Below, piece by piece: positions 15,146 to 23,838 of a stretch of DNA of 64,000 nt; position 1 is the stretch's first letter, and every line of letters begins with the position of its first letter. Under the pieces are notes generated by a model that was given only the letters and a program-made list of their open reading frames with translations, ran no database searches and was not told where the DNA came from. The stretch is from NCBI RefSeq assembly GCF_007994225.1, contig NZ_VLLL01000010.1:62001-126000 (forward strand). Direction: 5' to 3'. Source of the DNA: Stackebrandtia albiflava. GTDB lineage: Bacteria > Actinomycetota > Actinomycetes > Mycobacteriales > Micromonosporaceae. The position numbers were made by a program, and so were the translations under genes.

Positions 15146-16501
15146 ATGCCGTATCCGGCCAAGTCTTTGACGCCAGAGGCGGGACCCGCACAATGGTTCG
15201 GTGCGGAACTGCGCCACCACCGCATACAGAAGAGGTTGTCTCAGGAGGAGCTGGGCCGTCGTGTCTACGTCTCCGCCGCCACGATCGGCAAGATCGAGAA
15301 GGCCGAACGCCGGTGTTCTCGTGAATTGGCCATCAGCCTTGACGGTGTTCTTAACACAGGAGGCGTTCTCGCCCGCGCGTGTTCGTTGCTCGATCATCAA
15401 CCGGACAAACCGGCTCATGAAACCGATACAAAGCCCCGAGCGGCTGTCGACGACACGACGGTCATGATCGGCTCTCAAACGTTGCCGCAGTCCTCGGCCG
15501 CGGTTGACGAGTTCAGTGAGTTCGGTCGTCGTATGTCGTGTTCAGTAATGCCGATCGCGGTCTTGGAACAACTCGAACTCGATGTGGAACGGCTGGCTGA
15601 GTCATATATGACCACGCCTCGCCCTGTGCGGCAACGCCGACTGCAGCAAGCCCGCAACTTCGCGTTCACCGAAATAGAACGGAACCGGACACCACGCCAG
15701 TTGCGTCGCCTTCACCGCGCCGCGGCGCAGTTGTGCGGTTTGGAAGCGCACTCCTTGATGGACGGCGGCTACGTTGCCGAAGCTGCGCTGGTGGTCGCCA
15801 CCGGTTGGATCTGTGGAAAGGAATGCGGTGATCGCGACGTTGCAGCGTGGCTCAAGGGCGTCCAATCGCTCATCGCCTACTGGGCTGGTGACAACCGAAC
15901 TGCGATGAGCATGGCTGCGTATGGAGCCTCGCTGACTCGTGATGGCAGTGTGGCGGTGCGACTTCCAAGCCTGCTCGCCAGGGCGGCAGCCGCATGCGGC
16001 GACGCCTCAACCACCTATACGGCGCTTTCACAGGCTGAGGCGGCTCGGGAGCGTATTGACGGCGCACAGGATGGTCGCCGGGGCATGTTCGACTTTCCCG
16101 CCGCCAAGGAGGCGACCTACGCGGGGACCTCTCTACTGGCACTGGGCGACGGTCATACAACGAAAGCCGTCGCGTTCTCGCAACGCGCTATCGAGCTGTA
16201 TACCGCGCCTGCGGTTTCGATCACCGCCTCGATGTCGGTGCCGGATGTCCTAGCTGCCCGGCTTGATCTGGCAACCGCTCACCTGCGGGTCGGGGAACTG
16301 GACGGTGCCGCCGAACAGATCATGCACGTCATGGCGGCCGACGCGGAGAACCGTACTGCAAGCATCCGAAAACGGGCGGGCCGGTTGACCATGACCTTGC
16401 TCAACTCACCATACGCCGACGCCACCATCGCCAAGCGACTGTCCGAGCTGCTTCGGCAGCTGACTGTCACTCCCGCCGCGCAGAACGGTCGGACGACATG
16501 A
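15146..16501 (+). CDS. XRE-family regulator with helical repeat domain (copy 2)
   Basis: The 451-aa protein begins MPYPAKSLTPEAGPAQWFGAELRHHR, nearly the same as copy 1 at 5932. Its HTH (RLSQEELGRRVYVSAATIGKIEKAERR) is at about 28-56. The C-terminal part from about 150 is a TPR-like helical domain (LARAAAACGDASTTYTALSQAEAAR and similar) and differs much more from copy 1. It is divergent from the lan operon across 95 bp and is its most likely regulator. The stop overlaps the ATG of the next methyltransferase gene. The ligand is unknown. Confidence 0.9.
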   Translation: MPYPAKSLTPEAGPAQWFGAELRHHRIQKRLSQEELGRRVYVSAATIGKIEKAERRCSRELAISLDGVLNTGGVLARACSLLDHQPDKPAHETDTKPRAAVDDTTVMIGSQTLPQSSAAVDEFSEFGRRMSCSVMPIAVLEQLELDVERLAESYMTTPRPVRQRRLQQARNFAFTEIERNRTPRQLRRLHRAAAQLCGLEAHSLMDGGYVAEAALVVATGWICGKECGDRDVAAWLKGVQSLIAYWAGDNRTAMSMAAYGASLTRDGSVAVRLPSLLARAAAACGDASTTYTALSQAEAARERIDGAQDGRRGMFDFPAAKEATYAGTSLLALGDGHTTKAVAFSQRAIELYTAPAVSITASMSVPDVLAARLDLATAHLRVGELDGAAEQIMHVMAADAENRTASIRKRAGRLTMTLLNSPYADATIAKRLSELLRQLTVTPAAQNGRTT

Positions 16502-17301
16502 CCGACCGGACTACCGACCCAGTCGTGCTCGGCTCGGCATACGCCGACCAACGTGACCTGCGGGCGAGACAGGACCTCTACAGTCACCAGCACCCGCGAT
16601 TCGATCTGCCCCGGATAGTGGGCGAACTCATTCGAGACCGATTGCCTCGGACGCCGAGAGTCGTTTTCGATATCGGCTGCGGGAACGGTACATACCTGTC
16701 GGTGTTGCGAAGCTGGTTTCCCGAGTCGTTGGTGGTCGGTATGGACCTCGCTCCGGGAATGCTTGCTCCTCAACTCGGCCCGAATGTCGTAGCCGATGCT
16801 GCATACCTACCAGTGCGGGCTGCGACGGCCGACGTGGTCTTGGCCATGCACATGCTGTACCACGTTGAGGAGATCGGCGCCGCCACCGCTGAAATGCATC
16901 GAGTGCTTGCTCCGGGCGGGATCGTGGTGGCATCGAGCAACGCCAGGGATGACAAGGCCGAACTCGACCAGCTGTGGACCGAAGCCGCCGGCCTGGTGCT
17001 CGGACGGCCCGGCCCCAGCCGTATCGCTCTATCGCGTCGGTGCTCACTGGAAGCTCTACCGACGTGGCTGGGCGGTTTCACCGACATTCACACCCACCAC
17101 CTACGTGGCACCATCGAGGTGACGTCCCCGGAGCCCGTGCTCGCGCATCTGGCGTCGTACCGGTCGTTCGCCGAAGACACAAAGGTGCCGTTCGAACAGA
17201 CCGTCTCGGCCGCCGAGCGGCTGTTGACCTCGCGGATCCGGCGAGACGGCTTCTTCCGCATCACCTGTCACAACGGGATCGTGGTAGCCACCCGGCAATG
17301 A
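16498..17301 (+). CDS. Class I SAM-dependent methyltransferase
   Basis: The 267-aa protein has motif I VVFDIGCGNGTYLSVL at about 55-70, the acidic residue in VGMDLAPGM, the motif-IV region VLAMHMLYHVEEI and MHRVLAPGGIVVAS: a Methyltransf_11/25 fold. The C-terminal region (SRRCSLEALPTWLGGF...) is the usual cap. It is translationally coupled to the XRE regulator at 15146 (ATGA). It may tailor the lanthipeptide or a small molecule; no substrate can be read from the sequence. Confidence 0.88.
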   Translation: MTDRTTDPVVLGSAYADQRDLRARQDLYSHQHPRFDLPRIVGELIRDRLPRTPRVVFDIGCGNGTYLSVLRSWFPESLVVGMDLAPGMLAPQLGPNVVADAAYLPVRAATADVVLAMHMLYHVEEIGAATAEMHRVLAPGGIVVASSNARDDKAELDQLWTEAAGLVLGRPGPSRIALSRRCSLEALPTWLGGFTDIHTHHLRGTIEVTSPEPVLAHLASYRSFAEDTKVPFEQTVSAAERLLTSRIRRDGFFRITCHNGIVVATRQ

Positions 17302-17322
17302 TCGAGCTGCCACCTGCTGCTG

Positions 17323-17865
17323 TCAGTGTGGTGTGCTGGTGTCGTCGGCAGGGTCGATGTTCCAGGTGGTGGGGAGGGCGGTTTCGCAGAATACGCAGGT
17401 GTAGTCGGCGTCGCGCACGATGTTGTGTCGGCTGCAGCCGGGGCAGCGTCGGAAGTGGAGTTCGTGGGTGAAACCCGGTGGTGGTGTGAGTCCTGCGTGT
17501 TCCAGTGCTTCGGCTACGTGGGGCCATGAGGTGGTGTCGGGGCAGTATCCGGTGGAGTGGTTGCTGACGTGCGGCACGATCCATCGGGTCGGTTCGCGGG
17601 TGAAGCCGATTTCGCCTGCGCTCAGTACCGGTTGTCCGGCTGCGCAGGTGATGTGTTCGCTGCGGCGAGGTGCCAGTCGCAGGACACCGTCGAGGTCGAT
17701 GGTGAAGGTGAACGGCTCGTCCAGGTCTTGCCGGGATTGTTCGCCGATCCAGGTGTCGAAGTCGCGTGCCGAGGTGATTCGGCGGCCCTCAGCACCGGGC
17801 CGGACGGTTGCTTTCAGCGCAGGTGGACCGACATACCTGTATCGGCGTGTGGGCCCGCGTGTCAT
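17323..17865 (-). CDS. Hypothetical protein with C-terminal zinc ribbon
   Basis: The 180-aa protein has a basic N terminus, a beta-rich middle (RRSEHITCAAGQPVLSAGEIGFTREPTRWIVPHVSNHSTGYCP) and a C-terminal CPGC...CVFC pair about 17 residues apart, a probable zinc ribbon (residues 142-165). The middle segment resembles uncharacterised actinomycete proteins that predict cell or phage-defence roles, but I cannot assign a function. It starts 4 bp after the DUF397 stop and probably shares its transcript. Confidence 0.75.
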   Translation of the reverse strand: MTRGPTRRYRYVGPPALKATVRPGAEGRRITSARDFDTWIGEQSRQDLDEPFTFTIDLDGVLRLAPRRSEHITCAAGQPVLSAGEIGFTREPTRWIVPHVSNHSTGYCPDTTSWPHVAEALEHAGLTPPPGFTHELHFRRCPGCSRHNIVRDADYTCVFCETALPTTWNIDPADDTSTPH

Positions 17866-17869
17866 GCGG

Positions 17870-18070
17870 TCACCGGTGGCGGTCGCATTCCCGTAGCAGT
17901 GCGTGCCACTGGTCCCCGGTCATCGTCAGGTACGGGAAGCCGGGGTTGTTCCCGAGCGTGGAGTCCCGTACGACGACGGTCTCCGGTGTCGCCGCCACCT
18001 CGACGCATTCTCCGTTGCCTGCGCTGCGGCTGCTCTTGCGCCAGCGGAGCTCATCAGGCAGCGCGTTCAT
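17870..18070 (-). CDS. DUF397 domain protein
   Basis: The 66-aa protein matches the DUF397 pattern: LRWRKSSRSAGNGECVEVAATPETVVVRDSTLGNNPGFPYLTMTGDQWHALL. AGAAGGAGG precedes the ATG. DUF397 proteins are small partners of XRE/DUF5753 regulators in actinomycetes (whiJ-like pairs) that affect development and antibiotic production. The regulator normally found directly upstream appears here only as a short remnant, so this is probably an orphan partner. Confidence 0.92.
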   Translation of the reverse strand: MNALPDELRWRKSSRSAGNGECVEVAATPETVVVRDSTLGNNPGFPYLTMTGDQWHALLRECDRHR

Positions 18071-18072
18071 GG

Positions 18073-18195
18073 CTACGTCCTCCTTCTGAACCGATCGGCG
18101 ACCTCGCTCACCAATCGTAGCGAGACATCGGGAACCAACGCCTTGGCGCGAAGATGGTCGAAGGCCAGCGCAAAGCGCGCCACCTCGTCCCTCAC
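18073..18195 (-). pseudogene. Remnant of an XRE/DUF5753 regulator C terminus
   Basis: Directly upstream of the DUF397 gene a short frame ends with EVARFALAFDHLRAKALVP and SLRLVSEVADRF before TAG 18073-18075. This matches the closing helices of DUF5753 regulators, which normally precede DUF397 genes. No HTH or earlier DUF5753 sequence is present upstream; the space is occupied by the divergent gene at 18261. The gene is therefore truncated. Recognition is from memory of the family, not from a search. Confidence 0.5.
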
Positions 18196-18260
18196 TCCAT
18201 GCGCCGCGACACAATGGAACCGCGACAGCAGATTCCGATCGGTGGAGTGAGGAAAGGCAG

Positions 18261-18758
18261 ATGATGTACGTGCGTTACCGCGTCCAAGATCTGAAGTCAC
18301 TATCGGACGATGCGGCTGTTGAGTCTCTCGTCACCATCGGCTTGCCTCGCGAGCACCTGTTGTTCGGATACTCGCTGCCGTTCTTGCATCGGGTTGACGG
18401 TTACCTTGCCATTGGCGCTGGGGGCGATGGAGTGGACTTCTGCGTCAACGTGCGAACAGGTCAAGTCGTGACTGTGTGTTCTCTTGATGGAAGCGTCTGG
18501 CACGTGAACGACTCCGTCTCGCAGTTCGTCGCGAGCCTGAACGCCTTCAGTGAAGGCTTCCCGTATGGGGTTGTCAACGGTGATCTCGACGATGCGGATG
18601 CAGCACTCGATGAGCGCGAGCGACTCACGGACGGGTTCAAGGCCACACTGCTGGAGATCGATTCCTCGGTTCTTCGGCAGGACCCCGGCTACTGGTCCTC
18701 GATTTTGGATGACATCGCCATCGGCGACTACTCGGAGGACTTGGAGAGCTCCGAGTAG
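18261..18758 (+). CDS. SUKH-family (SUKH-4-like) immunity protein
   Basis: The 165-aa protein begins at a double ATG with GAGGAAAGG upstream. It has the SUKH-like layout: GLPREHLLFGYSLPFL near residues 28-43, an IGAGGDGVDFCVNVRTGQVVTV strand pair, SVWHVNDSVSQFVASLNAF, and an acidic C-terminal tail. Such proteins bind and neutralise polymorphic toxins. No toxin gene is adjacent. Stand-alone immunity genes of this kind are common in accessory regions. Confidence 0.65.
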   Translation: MMYVRYRVQDLKSLSDDAAVESLVTIGLPREHLLFGYSLPFLHRVDGYLAIGAGGDGVDFCVNVRTGQVVTVCSLDGSVWHVNDSVSQFVASLNAFSEGFPYGVVNGDLDDADAALDERERLTDGFKATLLEIDSSVLRQDPGYWSSILDDIAIGDYSEDLESSE

Positions 18759-18960
18759 TCGATTGTCGGCAGGCGCGTGATTCATTGTGTCGGCAGGATT
18801 GGAGGCATCGTAGATGCTGCAGACGAACGACCGGCCCGATCGAGTGGAGTCTTCGATCGTTCCAACGTGAGCGGACACTGGGGGTTCAGGCTTCCCGCAC
18901 CGGTGTCGGGCGTTCCGAGGTGGTATCGGTGGTGGTCCTGAGGTCGAAGGGTCATGGGTT

Positions 18961-19713
18961 ATGGGTCGTGTGGAAGGGCTGGAAGAGGAGTCGGTGTTGC
19001 GTGCCGCCATGGCCGAGGAGTTGGCCAGGTGGGACGCCGCGGTGGATTCGACGGCCGCGGCGGATGCGTCGTTGTCTTTTCTGGAGGCGGCGTATGAGTA
19101 CAGCGGCGATGCGATCAATGCGGTGACTGCGGAGGCGGTCAGTGAGATGCTGACGCGGTTGCGTAGCGACGGTTACCGTTGGCGCGCCGAGGTGCTGACG
19201 TCATTGTGGTGTTTCGGTTCCGCGGTCGGGGTGTGGCGACGTATGGCCGCCGGTGCGACGAATGTGTCGTATGACGAGAAGGTGGCGTGGGAGGACCGGG
19301 TTGAGGAGCGGGTCGCCGACGGGGTTGGTGAGTATCGTCGGCTGGTTCATGACGCCGATCCTGAGGTGCGTTCGATGGCGGCCCTGGTGTTGTCCTGTTC
19401 CTCCACCGACGCGCATCGGGATTTCGACCTGTTGGAGAAGGCGTTCTCCTCCGAATCGGTCGAACTGGCGAGGGCGTGTTTCGGTGAGGCGACGGCGACA
19501 CTGGGTCGGCGTTACGCCCACGATGCCGACCTGCGAGACCGTGTGGAACGGTTCCTGGATGCGGCCCTGGACACGCAACCGGATCTGGTGCGCTTCCGGA
19601 TCGCACTGGCCTTCACCGATGCCCCCGCGAATCCCTGGTCTGACCAGGCCAAGGCATGGGAGAGGAACGCCGACGTGAAGGATCGCCAGACCAGGTGGCC
19701 ATGCGAGGTCTGA
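18961..19713 (+). CDS. HEAT-like repeat protein
   Basis: The 250-aa protein is almost entirely alpha-helical with HEAT/armadillo-like repeats (AVTAEAVSEMLTRLRSDGYRWRAEVLTSLW, EYRRLVHDADPEVRSMAALVLSCSS, ESVELARACFGEATATLGRR). This suggests a protein-interaction scaffold in the cytosol. No catalytic motif is seen. The start is the first ATG of the frame; its RBS is weak. It lies among immunity-like and degenerate genes, so a defence-associated or immunity role is possible but unproven. Confidence 0.6.
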   Translation: MGRVEGLEEESVLRAAMAEELARWDAAVDSTAAADASLSFLEAAYEYSGDAINAVTAEAVSEMLTRLRSDGYRWRAEVLTSLWCFGSAVGVWRRMAAGATNVSYDEKVAWEDRVEERVADGVGEYRRLVHDADPEVRSMAALVLSCSSTDAHRDFDLLEKAFSSESVELARACFGEATATLGRRYAHDADLRDRVERFLDAALDTQPDLVRFRIALAFTDAPANPWSDQAKAWERNADVKDRQTRWPCEV

Positions 19714-19776
19714 GTCCCCCGCCGCCGCCTCGTGATTGTGTCGCTCCGGTAGCGCGGTCTGAAGGGGCGTGCGAGG

Positions 19777-19918
19777 GTGATCGCCCAGGAACCCGTCGGG
19801 AGGATGGGGCGGCCGGAGGAGATCGCGTCGGGCGTGCTGTGGTTGTGGCTCGGACCTGGGTGGTTTCGCCATAGGGCACGCCTTCGTGATCGACGGCGGT
19901 CAAACGGTCGGCTTGTGA
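19777..19918 (+). pseudogene. Frameshifted 3' end of a short-chain dehydrogenase
   Basis: One frame reads IAQEPVGRMGRPEEIASGVLWL, the conserved closing segment of SDR enzymes. After about 19860 a different frame carries the expected continuation GFAIGHAFVIDGGQTVGL and a TGA at 19916-19918. The catalytic Tyr-Lys and Rossmann parts are absent upstream. This is a 5'-deleted and frameshifted remnant, and it marks a recombination scar next to the accessory region. Confidence 0.75.
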
Positions 19919-19990
19919 CCGCGCCGCCCGGTGGTGCTATCGGATCATCCCCGTCGATCGGTGAGGGCCGGTGCCGTGCATGCTCGTCCC

Positions 19991-20386
19991 ATGAGGGCAC
20001 GTGTGAACGTCACCGCGAAGAACGGGGATCGATATGTCTTCCGGCTGAACCGGGAGCACCGGGACATGATCCGCGCGTGCGTGGGGTTGATGGCGGATCT
20101 GCGGGTTCCGGACGAGGTCCTGGCGGTGCAGGTGGGCTGTTCGAGAGAGCGCCTGACAACCCTGTGGCGGTACATCGGTTCCATCGACGCGGACGGTCCG
20201 ACCGAGCTGTCGTTGCGGGAGGCGCACATCGTGCATTCCGCGTTGCTGTCTTCGATCGACTGCTTCCGTTCAGAGGAGGACTTTCACGGCCACCTCGGGT
20301 TCTATCGAGACAACGTCAGGAGGTTGGGCCTGGCACTCGCCGAAGGCGTCGGCGGATTCGAATCGGGCGATTTCGACGGTGTCTGA
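19991..20386 (+). CDS. Hypothetical protein
   Basis: A 131-aa reading from ATG 19991, MRARVNVTAKNGDRYVFRLNREHRDMIRACVGLM; an earlier in-frame start exists, but the residues before this ATG look like non-coding sequence. The N terminus predicts two strands and a helix. The middle (LRVPDEVLAVQVGCSRERLTTLWRYI) could be helical. There is no membrane segment and no recognisable family. Codon usage looks genuine. The gene stands alone between the SDR remnant and the nitronate monooxygenase gene. Confidence 0.55.
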   Translation: MRARVNVTAKNGDRYVFRLNREHRDMIRACVGLMADLRVPDEVLAVQVGCSRERLTTLWRYIGSIDADGPTELSLREAHIVHSALLSSIDCFRSEEDFHGHLGFYRDNVRRLGLALAEGVGGFESGDFDGV

Positions 20387-20487
20387 ACGGCCCGGTCGGC
20401 GGATGTGCAGCTAGGATGGCGTGACCGGCCGGGCCTGGTGTGCCGACGTGGATGTGGTTCGGTCGGCGGTGAGCGGGAGGGTGATTC

Positions 20488-21510
20488 GTGGCGGTGCTTC
20501 TGGACTGTCCACTGCCGATCGTCGGAGCGCCGATGGCCGGTGGTCCGACGACGGTGGCGCTCGCCGCCGCGGTGGCCGCCGCGGGCGGATTCCCGTTCCT
20601 CGCCGGTGGTTATAAGACCCCTGAGGCGCTGGCGGCCGAGATCGAGCAGCTTCGCGCCTTGGACGTTCCGTTCGGTGTGAACCTGTTCGTGCCGTCGCGG
20701 CACCCGACCGACACCGCCGCGTTCGGCGCCTACGCGGCCGAACTGGCGCCGGAGGCCGAGGCGTACGGTCTTCGGCTCGATCCGGTCCCCGTCGTCGACG
20801 ACGACCACTGGGCGGAGAAGCTGCGGATGCTGGGGCGCGACCCGGTGCCGGTCGTGTCATTGACCTTCGGGCTACCGGAACGCGGCGACGTCGAGGCGTT
20901 GCGCGGAGCCGGCGTGAGCGTGGCGGCGACCGTCACGAGTCCACCGGAGGCCGTCGAGGCCCGCGCCCTGGGGGTCGACGGCCTCGTCGTGCAGGGCTCC
21001 GACGCCGGAGGGCACAGTGCGATCTTCGATCCCACCCGCGACCCGGAGCCGGTGGACACGGCCGAGCTCGTCAGGGCCGTCGCGGCGGCGGTCGCCGGCC
21101 TGCCGTTGATCGCCGCTGGGGGAGTCGACGGGCCGGAGGCGGTCCGCGCCCTGCGGGACGCGGGCGCGCAGGCGGTCGCGGTGGGGACCCTGTTGCTGCG
21201 TACCGACGAGGCGGGGACTTCGGAACCTCATCGGGCCGCCCCCGTCGACCCGTCCTTCGACCGGACCGTCGTCACCCGGGCCTTTACCGGAAGGCCGGCT
21301 CGGGCGTTGCGCAACGGCTTCGTCGACCGGCACGGTCGATCGGCACCGACCGCCTACCCCGCGGTACACCACCTCACCCGTGCGCTGCGGCAGGCCGCGT
21401 CGAAGGCGGGGGACACGGACCGGATGCATCTGTGGGCGGGAACCGGCCACCGGCTGGCCCGTACCGGTCCGGCCGCCGACGTCGTCCGTGGTCTCGCCGC
21501 CCGGTGGTGA
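20488..21510 (+). CDS. Nitronate monooxygenase (2-nitropropane dioxygenase family)
   Basis: The 340-aa TIM-barrel FMN enzyme begins at GTG 20488 after GGGAGG. Family marks are PIVGAPMAGGPTTVALAAAVAAAGGFPFLAGGY at 12-45, VPFGVNLFVPS, the phosphate-binding LIAAGGVDGPEAVRALRDAGAQAVAVGTLLLRTDEA (about 207-242), and the catalytic-His loop VVQGSDAGGHSA near 170-181. It oxidises alkyl nitronates such as propionate 3-nitronate, a detoxification role. It is monocistronic and first in the ordinary chromosomal part of the window. Confidence 0.92.
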   Translation: MAVLLDCPLPIVGAPMAGGPTTVALAAAVAAAGGFPFLAGGYKTPEALAAEIEQLRALDVPFGVNLFVPSRHPTDTAAFGAYAAELAPEAEAYGLRLDPVPVVDDDHWAEKLRMLGRDPVPVVSLTFGLPERGDVEALRGAGVSVAATVTSPPEAVEARALGVDGLVVQGSDAGGHSAIFDPTRDPEPVDTAELVRAVAAAVAGLPLIAAGGVDGPEAVRALRDAGAQAVAVGTLLLRTDEAGTSEPHRAAPVDPSFDRTVVTRAFTGRPARALRNGFVDRHGRSAPTAYPAVHHLTRALRQAASKAGDTDRMHLWAGTGHRLARTGPAADVVRGLAARW

Positions 21511-21947
21511 CCGGCCGCCGTCACGTGGTCCTTCCGGTGCCGCACGGCGCCCTCGACCCCGTAGCGGCATGACCCACCGCTGACCGCGTCGCTCGTCACA
21601 CGTCCCGGACCGGTCGCGTCCGCATAGGACGGAATGTGTCCGGGACGCCGATCCGCCGTGGACGGCCGTATGCCCACGGTGCGAGCATCTCGGTCCGGTC
21701 CGGCCGTTCGCCGGCGCCGATCGACGCCGGCGAGACGGATGGCGCCACCTCGGCGCGGCGGTTCCCCTGTGTTGCTTGCGAAACCGGAATCCGCATCCGT
21801 GTTCTGCCCCGGTGCGCCGGTATGGGGAGAGTCGCCCGGAGTGACGGTCCCGTCTGAGACGGCGGCCACCGTCGAGGTGGGTGCCGGTCGCGCAGGATCC
21901 ATCGCCTTACGATAACGACAATCGTTTTCACTAGGCGGAGAGAAGTC
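21511..21947 (+). promoter_or_regulatory. Gene-free leader of the first chelate-uptake operon
   Basis: These 437 bases carry no convincing gene. The only clear signal is at the end: a 15-mer CGACAATCGTTTTCA (21916-21930), followed by GGCGGAGAGAAGTC and the ATG at 21948. The 15-mer matches the 7-1-7 form of actinobacterial Zur boxes (close to TGAAAATCATTTTCA), and it is repeated nearly exactly at 24879-24893. Confidence 0.6.
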
Positions 21948-23042
21948 ATGAGCCCACCCCTCGTATCGGCGCAGGCCGACGCCCGCCGACGCGTCGGCGT
22001 GTCGTCCTTCGGTACCGCGCTGGTCGTACTCGCGCTGCTCATACCCGCGACGATCGTGCTGTCCGGATCGGTCGGCGTCACCGAGGTGTCGTTCACGGAC
22101 TCCCTGCGGATCCTGGCGGGACACCTGCTGCCCGGCATGCCCTGGATGACCGACGGATCGCTGACGCCGCTTCAGGACCAGGCGGTGTGGAGTTTCCGCC
22201 TCCCCCGCACCCTGCTCGCCGGCGTCAGCGGTGCCGGTCTCGCGCTGGCGGGGGCGCTCATGCAGGCGGTGGTGCGCAACCCGCTGGCCGAGCCCTACAT
22301 CCTGGGAGTCTCGGCGGGCGCCGGGCTGGGAGCCGTACTGGTCATCACGCTAGGTTCCGCCGCGGTCGCCGGTCTGGGGCTCAGCACGGCGGCGTTCGCC
22401 GGAGCCCTCGTCACGGGGCTCGTCGTCTACCTGTTGGCGCGGCAGCACGGGATGATCGCGCCCACGAGACTGATCCTGTCGGGCGTGGCCATCGGCTCGC
22501 TGCTGAGCGCGATCACGAGCTTCCTCACGTTGACGACCGAGGCCCAGAACGTGTTCAGCGTGCTGTTCTTCCTACTCGGCAGCGTGTCGGCGGCCGAACT
22601 CGGCGACACGGTCCTTCCGGCGCTCGTGCTGCTGGGTGTCGCGGTGTTCGCGATGGCCCAGGCGCGCCGCCTCAACGCGCTCCTGGCCGGAGACGAGGTC
22701 GCGACGGCGTTGGGCGTCGACGCCGACCGCCTCCGGAGCCGGCTGATGGTGGCCGCGGCGCTGCTGACCGGGGCGGTGGTGTCGGTCAGCGGCGGCATCG
22801 GGTTCATCGGACTGGTCGTACCCCACGTCGCCCGGATCCTCGTGGGCTCACACCACCGCCGGGTCCTGCCGGTGACGATCCTCGGTGGCGCGTTGTTCCT
22901 CATGCTGGCCGACCTGCTCGCCCGCTCGGTCGCCGAGCCGACCGAGGTGCCCATCGGCATCGTCACCGCGGTCGTCGGCGCGCCGTTCTTCCTGTGGCTC
23001 ATGCGGCATCGACGTTCGGCCAGGGGAGGGATGAACCGATGA
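21948..23042 (+). CDS. FecCD-family metal-chelate ABC permease
   Basis: The 364-aa integral membrane protein has about ten predicted helices. The FecCD/BtuC signature regions are present: SFRLPRTLLAGVSGAGLALAGALMQAVVRNPLAEPYILGVSAGAGLGAV (about 81-129) and GGIGFIGLVVPHVARILVGSHHRRVLP (about 282-308). It forms the channel of an importer for siderophore-, zincophore- or cobalamin-like ligands. The stop overlaps the ATPase ATG (ATGA). The Zur-like box 18 bases upstream suggests repression in metal-replete cells. Confidence 0.94.
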   Translation: MSPPLVSAQADARRRVGVSSFGTALVVLALLIPATIVLSGSVGVTEVSFTDSLRILAGHLLPGMPWMTDGSLTPLQDQAVWSFRLPRTLLAGVSGAGLALAGALMQAVVRNPLAEPYILGVSAGAGLGAVLVITLGSAAVAGLGLSTAAFAGALVTGLVVYLLARQHGMIAPTRLILSGVAIGSLLSAITSFLTLTTEAQNVFSVLFFLLGSVSAAELGDTVLPALVLLGVAVFAMAQARRLNALLAGDEVATALGVDADRLRSRLMVAAALLTGAVVSVSGGIGFIGLVVPHVARILVGSHHRRVLPVTILGGALFLMLADLLARSVAEPTEVPIGIVTAVVGAPFFLWLMRHRRSARGGMNR

Positions 23043-23833
23043 GCCTCGACGTCGTCGGTGTGTCGATCGACCGAGGGGGACGGACCGTCGTCTCGGACGT
23101 CGGATTCCAGGTGCCCCGGGGGCGGTTCGCCGGACTGATCGGACCCAACGGCTGCGGCAAGTCCACGCTACTGGGCGGCTGCTATCGGGCACACCGGCCG
23201 ACCACGGGTGAGATCCGACTGGACGGCCGCGACGTGTGGAGGGAGCCGCGTCGACGGGTGGCGCAACGGATCGCCGTCATGGCACAGGACAACGCCGCCG
23301 ACTTCGAGATGGACGTGTTCGACACCGTGATGTTGGGACGCGTGCCGCACCAGAGCGGTTTCGGTGCCGACTCCGCGTCCGATGTGGCGATCGTGGACGA
23401 GGCGCTCGCCCGAGTCGGTGCCACGGCACTGCGTCACCGGCCCTTCGCCGCCCTGTCCGGGGGCGAGAGGCAGCGTGTGCTGTTGGCCAGGGCCCTGGCA
23501 CAGCAGGGCGAACTGCTCGTGCTCGACGAACCCACCAACCACCTGGACCTGGCGTTCCAACTGGACATCATGCGGATCGTCGCCGGGACGGGACTGACCA
23601 CCGTCGCGGCCCTGCACGACCTGAACCTGGCCGCCTCGACGTGCGACCTGGTGCTGGTGATGGCCGCCGGCCGACTCGTCGCCCGGGGCCACCCGGATGA
23701 CGTCCTCACTCCCGAACTGATCGGGGACGTGTTCAAGGTCGGCGCGCGCCGGCTGCGACACCCCGACACCGGGGGACTGCTGTTGGCGTTCACCCCGTTC
23801 CCCTCATCCACTCCCGAAAGCCCTGAAAGGTGA
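23039..23833 (+). CDS. FecE/BtuD-type ABC ATPase
   Basis: The 264-aa ATPase has Walker A GPNGCGKST at about 35, the Q loop MAQDN near 82, the signature LSGGERQRV at about 140, and Walker B LLVLDEPTNHLDL followed by the H-loop His in ALHDLNLAA. It energises the permease encoded just upstream. A GTGA overlap joins it to the lipoprotein gene. Length and motifs are standard for the family. Confidence 0.94.
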   Translation: MSLDVVGVSIDRGGRTVVSDVGFQVPRGRFAGLIGPNGCGKSTLLGGCYRAHRPTTGEIRLDGRDVWREPRRRVAQRIAVMAQDNAADFEMDVFDTVMLGRVPHQSGFGADSASDVAIVDEALARVGATALRHRPFAALSGGERQRVLLARALAQQGELLVLDEPTNHLDLAFQLDIMRIVAGTGLTTVAALHDLNLAASTCDLVLVMAAGRLVARGHPDDVLTPELIGDVFKVGARRLRHPDTGGLLLAFTPFPSSTPESPER

Positions 23834-23838
23834 ACACG

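Noticed and set aside
2024-20400. A second copy of the tRNA 3' end (right att site) somewhere in the accessory region.
   Set aside because: I saw none while reading; the element may end outside the recognised region or carry a degenerate copy. A direct-repeat search would settle it.
22187-23833. A long plus-strand frame that extends the ATPase gene at 23039 upstream by some 280 codons.
   Set aside because: The upstream part overlaps the FecCD permease gene in another frame, is Arg/Gly-rich out-of-frame sequence, and the ATPase begins naturally at the ATGA overlap.
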